Positions 5,789-8,211 of a stretch of 8,211 nucleotides of DNA are shown here, one piece after another; within the stretch, counting starts at the first letter, position 1, and the number at the start of each line of letters is the position of its first letter. The stretch is from Actinomycetota bacterium (lineage in GTDB: Bacteria > Actinomycetota > Thermoleophilia > Gaiellales > F1-60-MAGs149): positions 1 through 8,211 of the forward strand of contig CANKHS010000050.1 of assembly GCA_947481755.1 (NCBI GenBank), written 5' to 3'. The notes below the pieces were generated by a model. That model was given only the letters and a program-made list of their open reading frames with translations, did no database searches and was not told the DNA's origin. The position numbers and the translations under genes were made by a program.

Positions 5789-7441
5789 ATGACTGAATCG
5801 CCCGCACGAGCACGCCGTCACTCCCTGCACCTCCTAGTGGTTGGTGTCGCGTTCATCGCGCTGCTGGCCGCGCCGGTGTTCGCAAACGCAGCGGTTGGCT
5901 CGGTGACGGAGTTCTCGAATGGCATCACGGCGAACTCGGCCCCGCAGTCGATCGCGGCTGGCCCCGACGGCAACCTCTGGTTTACGGAGTCCGCCGCCAA
6001 CAAGATCGGGCGCATCACGCCGACCGGTGTGGTGACGGAATTCGTCAATGGGCTCAGTGCCGGTGCGAAGCCTTGGGGAATCACGAGTGGCCCTGACGGC
6101 AACCTCTGGTTTACCGAGCGGGGCACCAGCAAGATCGGGCGCATCACGCCCCAGGGCGTGATCACCGAGTTTGCGACGATCACACCGAACGCCGCGCCGT
6201 GGGGGATTACGGCTGGCAGCGACGGCAACCTCTGGTTTACCGAAAACGGCGTCAACTCAGTCGGACGCATCACGACCGCGGGTGTTCAGCTTGCTGAGAT
6301 CCCACTCTGTGTCGGCTGCGCCGACAATTCGACGGGCGGCCAGGGTATCGTTGCGGGGCCCGACGGCAACGTCTGGGTCGTCGGCAATATCAGCAACGCG
6401 GTCTATCAGCTGCCGATCGGTGGTACGACACCAGCGGTCTTTACTGCTGGTATCACCGCAGGAGCGGGGCTGGCTGGGATTACCGTCGGCTCGGATAACA
6501 ACCTCTGGTTTACCGAGCAGGCGGGCAATCGCGTTGGTCGAATCACCGTCGCTGGGGCGGCCACCGAGTTCGGCATCGCGCTCGGAGCACAGACGCCGAC
6601 AGGAATCGCGAGTGGGGCCGATGGCGCCCTGTGGGTGGGCGAGAACGGTACCGGCAACAATGGCAACAACCTTGTGCGCGTCACCACGGCGGGCGCGATG
6701 ACGCAGTACCAGAACGGAATTGTCGCCAACGCTGGTGTCTACGGCGTGACCGCTGGCCCCGACGGCAACCTCTGGTTTGCGGAGAGCAACAGCAATCGAA
6801 TTGGCCGTATGCTCAGCGGCGTTGTTCCCGTCAACGTGACTCCCCCCGGCATTTCGGGTACACCGAACGTCGGCAGCACGTTGACCGTCTCGTACGGAGC
6901 CTGGAAGTACCTGCCGACCACGTACGCCTACAAGTGGTTCCGTTGCACGACCGCGGCGGCCACAAAGTGCTCGACGATCGTCAATAAGACAAAGAGTACG
7001 TACGTCGTCACCTCGGCCGACACCGGATCGTTCTTGCGCGCCTCGGTCACGCCAACCAACCTCAACGGCGCGGCTAAGCCGACGCCAAGCCCGACCGCCA
7101 CGCAGGTACCCTCCAGCGCGTTTTCCATCACCAAGCCGCGGATTACCTACAAAACGAAGTCTGTGGTCTTGACCAGCACGATCATTACGAATTGGGCAGG
7201 CAAAGCCGTCCAGACCGCGACGTCAAAGTCGGGCAGCAAGGTGACACGTCGGTGCATCATCACCAAGCGCATTCCCGTTGCCGGCGTCGCCACGATCGTC
7301 TGCACGCTGCAACGCGCATCGCGCCAGACCCTGCGCAAGCAATCGTTGAAGTTGACGATCACCACGACGTTTACCGCGACCGGTGGTGCGGCCAAGTCCA
7401 AGACGCAGGTGCTGACGGTTCCGAAGCGGGTTAAGCCCTAA
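5789..7441 (+). CDS. Secreted seven-bladed Vgb-like beta-propeller protein with Ig-like and basic C-terminal modules
   Basis: The 550-residue protein has a signal peptide (RARRHS, hydrophobic 13-30, likely cleavage in FANAA near 34-35). Residues 36-341 form seven blades of about 42 residues with the streptogramin-lyase signature GPDGNLWFTE...NKIGRIT; blades 4 and 6 are the most divergent. Residues 346-440 form an Ig-like module (GTPNVGSTLTVSYGAW, YKWFRC, TSADTGSFLRASV). Residues 445-550 form a strand-rich, Lys/Arg-rich tail with no membrane helix. Six cysteines lie in three close pairs (C174/C177, C386/C394, C489/C505), suiting disulfides outside the cell. No histidine occurs after the signal peptide, so the catalytic histidines of virginiamycin B lyase are missing and antibiotic cleavage is unlikely. 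A binding or scaffold role is inferred; the ligand is unknown. The start is supported by the TACCCT box and signal peptide. It follows the tRNA fragment and precedes another secreted protein. Confidence 0.88.
   Translation: MTESPARARRHSLHLLVVGVAFIALLAAPVFANAAVGSVTEFSNGITANSAPQSIAAGPDGNLWFTESAANKIGRITPTGVVTEFVNGLSAGAKPWGITSGPDGNLWFTERGTSKIGRITPQGVITEFATITPNAAPWGITAGSDGNLWFTENGVNSVGRITTAGVQLAEIPLCVGCADNSTGGQGIVAGPDGNVWVVGNISNAVYQLPIGGTTPAVFTAGITAGAGLAGITVGSDNNLWFTEQAGNRVGRITVAGAATEFGIALGAQTPTGIASGADGALWVGENGTGNNGNNLVRVTTAGAMTQYQNGIVANAGVYGVTAGPDGNLWFAESNSNRIGRMLSGVVPVNVTPPGISGTPNVGSTLTVSYGAWKYLPTTYAYKWFRCTTAAATKCSTIVNKTKSTYVVTSADTGSFLRASVTPTNLNGAAKPTPSPTATQVPSSAFSITKPRITYKTKSVVLTSTIITNWAGKAVQTATSKSGSKVTRRCIITKRIPVAGVATIVCTLQRASRQTLRKQSLKLTITTTFTATGGAAKSKTQVLTVPKRVKP
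5966..6780 (+). repeat. Blade-encoding DNA repeats in the propeller gene
   Basis: The 20-mer GACGGCAACCTCTGGTTTAC occurs exactly at 5966, 6095 and 6221 (129 and 126 bp apart), once with two mismatches near the 5' end (6494), once with one mismatch (6761), and in degraded form at 6362 and 6620. These are the GPDGNLWF segments of the seven blades. Confidence 0.85.
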
Positions 7442-7462
7442 GGCGTTGTGACCCGGGACGCC
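7442..7462 (+). other. Hairpin just after the propeller gene stop codon
   Basis: GGCGT (7442-7446) pairs with ACGCC (7458-7462) around an 11-nt loop, starting on the first base after the TAA. There is no following T-tract, so a role as terminator is doubtful. Confidence 0.25.
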
Positions 7463-7483
7463 ATGAGGGCTGCGTCGACACTG

Positions 7484-7495
7484 TAATCTTGTTTG
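7484..7495 (+). promoter_or_regulatory. Leaderless promoter -10 box of the last gene
   Basis: TAATCT (7484-7489) plus six bases (TGTTTG) lead directly to the GTG at 7496. It differs from TACCCT at positions 3 and 4 but keeps the TAnnCT form and the exact spacing, and it fixes this start. Confidence 0.55.
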
Positions 7496-8211
7496 GTGCC
7501 ACGCTTTCTTAGCCGCGCCATCATCTGGGTGATCGTTGGCGTCTGTGCGGCATCACTCGTTTCTGTCGCCTCCGCGTCGTCGCCCTCGCTGTTTTGGACA
7601 GCGAGCGTACGCAACAGTCAGATTCCCGCCCCGCTGGACTGGCATGCCGCCGGACTCGTAAACGCCACCGATACGAACACGTTTGCGACCTCAGCCGTGT
7701 CTACTGATTCTGGATATCGACCAGGGGGACTTGTCGTAGCGGGTGGATTCGCCTATTGGATTGCGATTCGCTCATGGGACAGCACGACGCATCATTGGGG
7801 ATTTCGTCGTGACGTCTATCGCGCGCCCGTCGACGGATCTGGTCCTGTTGTCCGCGTACCAACGGGAGGCTGCGAGACGCCTAACGCGATCTCGGTTGTT
7901 GGCGATGTGCTTTTTGTCGCCGATGCGCGTTCAAAGACGATTGCGCGTTTTCCCGCCTCAGGATCTCTGTCGAGCAACCATCACCCGCATCCGAAGTGCG
8001 AGGGAATCACGCTCGCGTACGGCGCCAGCGGTGTCTGGTCCGATGGAGCATTCGTGTACTGGGCAAGTACGGGCTATGGCAGTGGGCGCTCAAGCGTCAC
8101 GCTAACGGACGTTGATACAGAGTTCATTCCGTCTACTCAGATCGGGCACACCGCATTGACGGGAGTCGGGGAGACCCTGTTGTGGGCGAGCTCCGCGAAC
8201 GGTGGACAAAT
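7496..8211 (+). CDS. Secreted propeller-like protein, 3' end outside window
   Basis: An open frame begins at GTG 7496 and runs 238 codons with no stop to the window edge, so the gene is incomplete. The N-terminus MPRFLSRAIIWVIVGVCAAS followed by LVSVASASS is a good signal peptide with cleavage near residue 27-29. The mature part has spaced, strand-like segments: GGLVVAGGFAYWIAI, DVYRAPVDGSG, NAISVVGDVLFVADARSKTI, GVWSDGAFVYWASTGYGSG and TALTGVGETLLWAS. This 'visible-state / YWA / APVDGSG' rhythm resembles extracellular beta-propellers (DUF5050-like or related repeats) common in actinobacterial secreted proteins; the exact family is not certain. A leaderless TAATCT box supports the start. Function is unknown; it is the third consecutive gene for an exported non-enzymatic-looking protein. 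Confidence 0.78.
   Translation, partial: MPRFLSRAIIWVIVGVCAASLVSVASASSPSLFWTASVRNSQIPAPLDWHAAGLVNATDTNTFATSAVSTDSGYRPGGLVVAGGFAYWIAIRSWDSTTHHWGFRRDVYRAPVDGSGPVVRVPTGGCETPNAISVVGDVLFVADARSKTIARFPASGSLSSNHHPHPKCEGITLAYGASGVWSDGAFVYWASTGYGSGRSSVTLTDVDTEFIPSTQIGHTALTGVGETLLWASSANGGQ

Noticed and set aside
4719..5813. Long minus-strand frame with the peptide RVGLEPTT, and a shorter one at 5542-5730 with GRTRTYN
   Set aside because: These peptides are the antisense translation of a tRNA T arm, a well-known spurious product. The frames overlap the real Ig-like gene and carry no domain.
5966..6780. CRISPR-like regularly spaced repeats
   Set aside because: The repeats are about 126-129 bp apart, in frame, and encode propeller blades. 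There are no spacers or cas genes.
7743..8105. Plus-strand frame inside the last gene
   Set aside because: It has no domain-like features and lies in another frame of the continuous signal-peptide-bearing gene that starts at 7496.

Overview
The window is GC-rich and its gene starts, domain types and gene order point to a high-GC actinobacterium. Three observations support this. The secreted proteins carry streptogramin-lyase-type propeller blades and a 'VGSTLTVSYGAW...YKWFRC' Ig-like module, both of which I associate with Actinobacteriota and especially Thermoleophilia/Solirubrobacterales. dgt lies directly upstream of dnaG. Most genes appear to be leaderless. The class assignment is inference; the phylum is fairly likely.

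Layout. Positions 1-90 are the 3' part of a 5S rRNA, the end of an rrn operon, followed by a strong GNRA-loop terminator (101-130). A minus-strand histidine-phosphatase (phosphoglycerate-mutase-like) gene (182-832) converges on it. It is divergent from a plus-strand short-chain dehydrogenase/reductase gene (882-1676); the two share a 49-bp promoter region. Next comes a replication-linked pair, a dGTPase-like HD hydrolase (1717-2766) and DNA primase dnaG (2776-4560), probably one transcript. A tRNA-Asn(GTT) follows at 4616-4687.

From 4688 onward the content is accessory-looking. A minus-strand secreted protein with two Ig/cadherin-like repeats (4784-5497) lies between the intact tRNA-Asn and a second copy of the tRNA's 3' end (5698-5730), a direct repeat 1,038 bp apart. 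This resembles the footprint of a tRNA-targeted integrative element, but no integrase is visible. Then comes a secreted seven-bladed Vgb-like propeller protein with Ig-like and basic C-terminal modules (5789-7441). The last gene is a secreted propeller-like protein that runs off the window (from 7496).

The most distinctive pattern is in the promoters. Six of the seven protein genes have a hexamer TAnnCT (four exact TACCCT) ending exactly 6 nt before the chosen start codon, which places the expected transcription start on the start codon itself. The seventh, dnaG, is internal to an operon and instead has a Shine-Dalgarno-like AGGGGG. This pattern fixes the gene starts used below and suggests a strongly leaderless genome. 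No CRISPR array, transposase, toxin-antitoxin pair or defence gene was seen.
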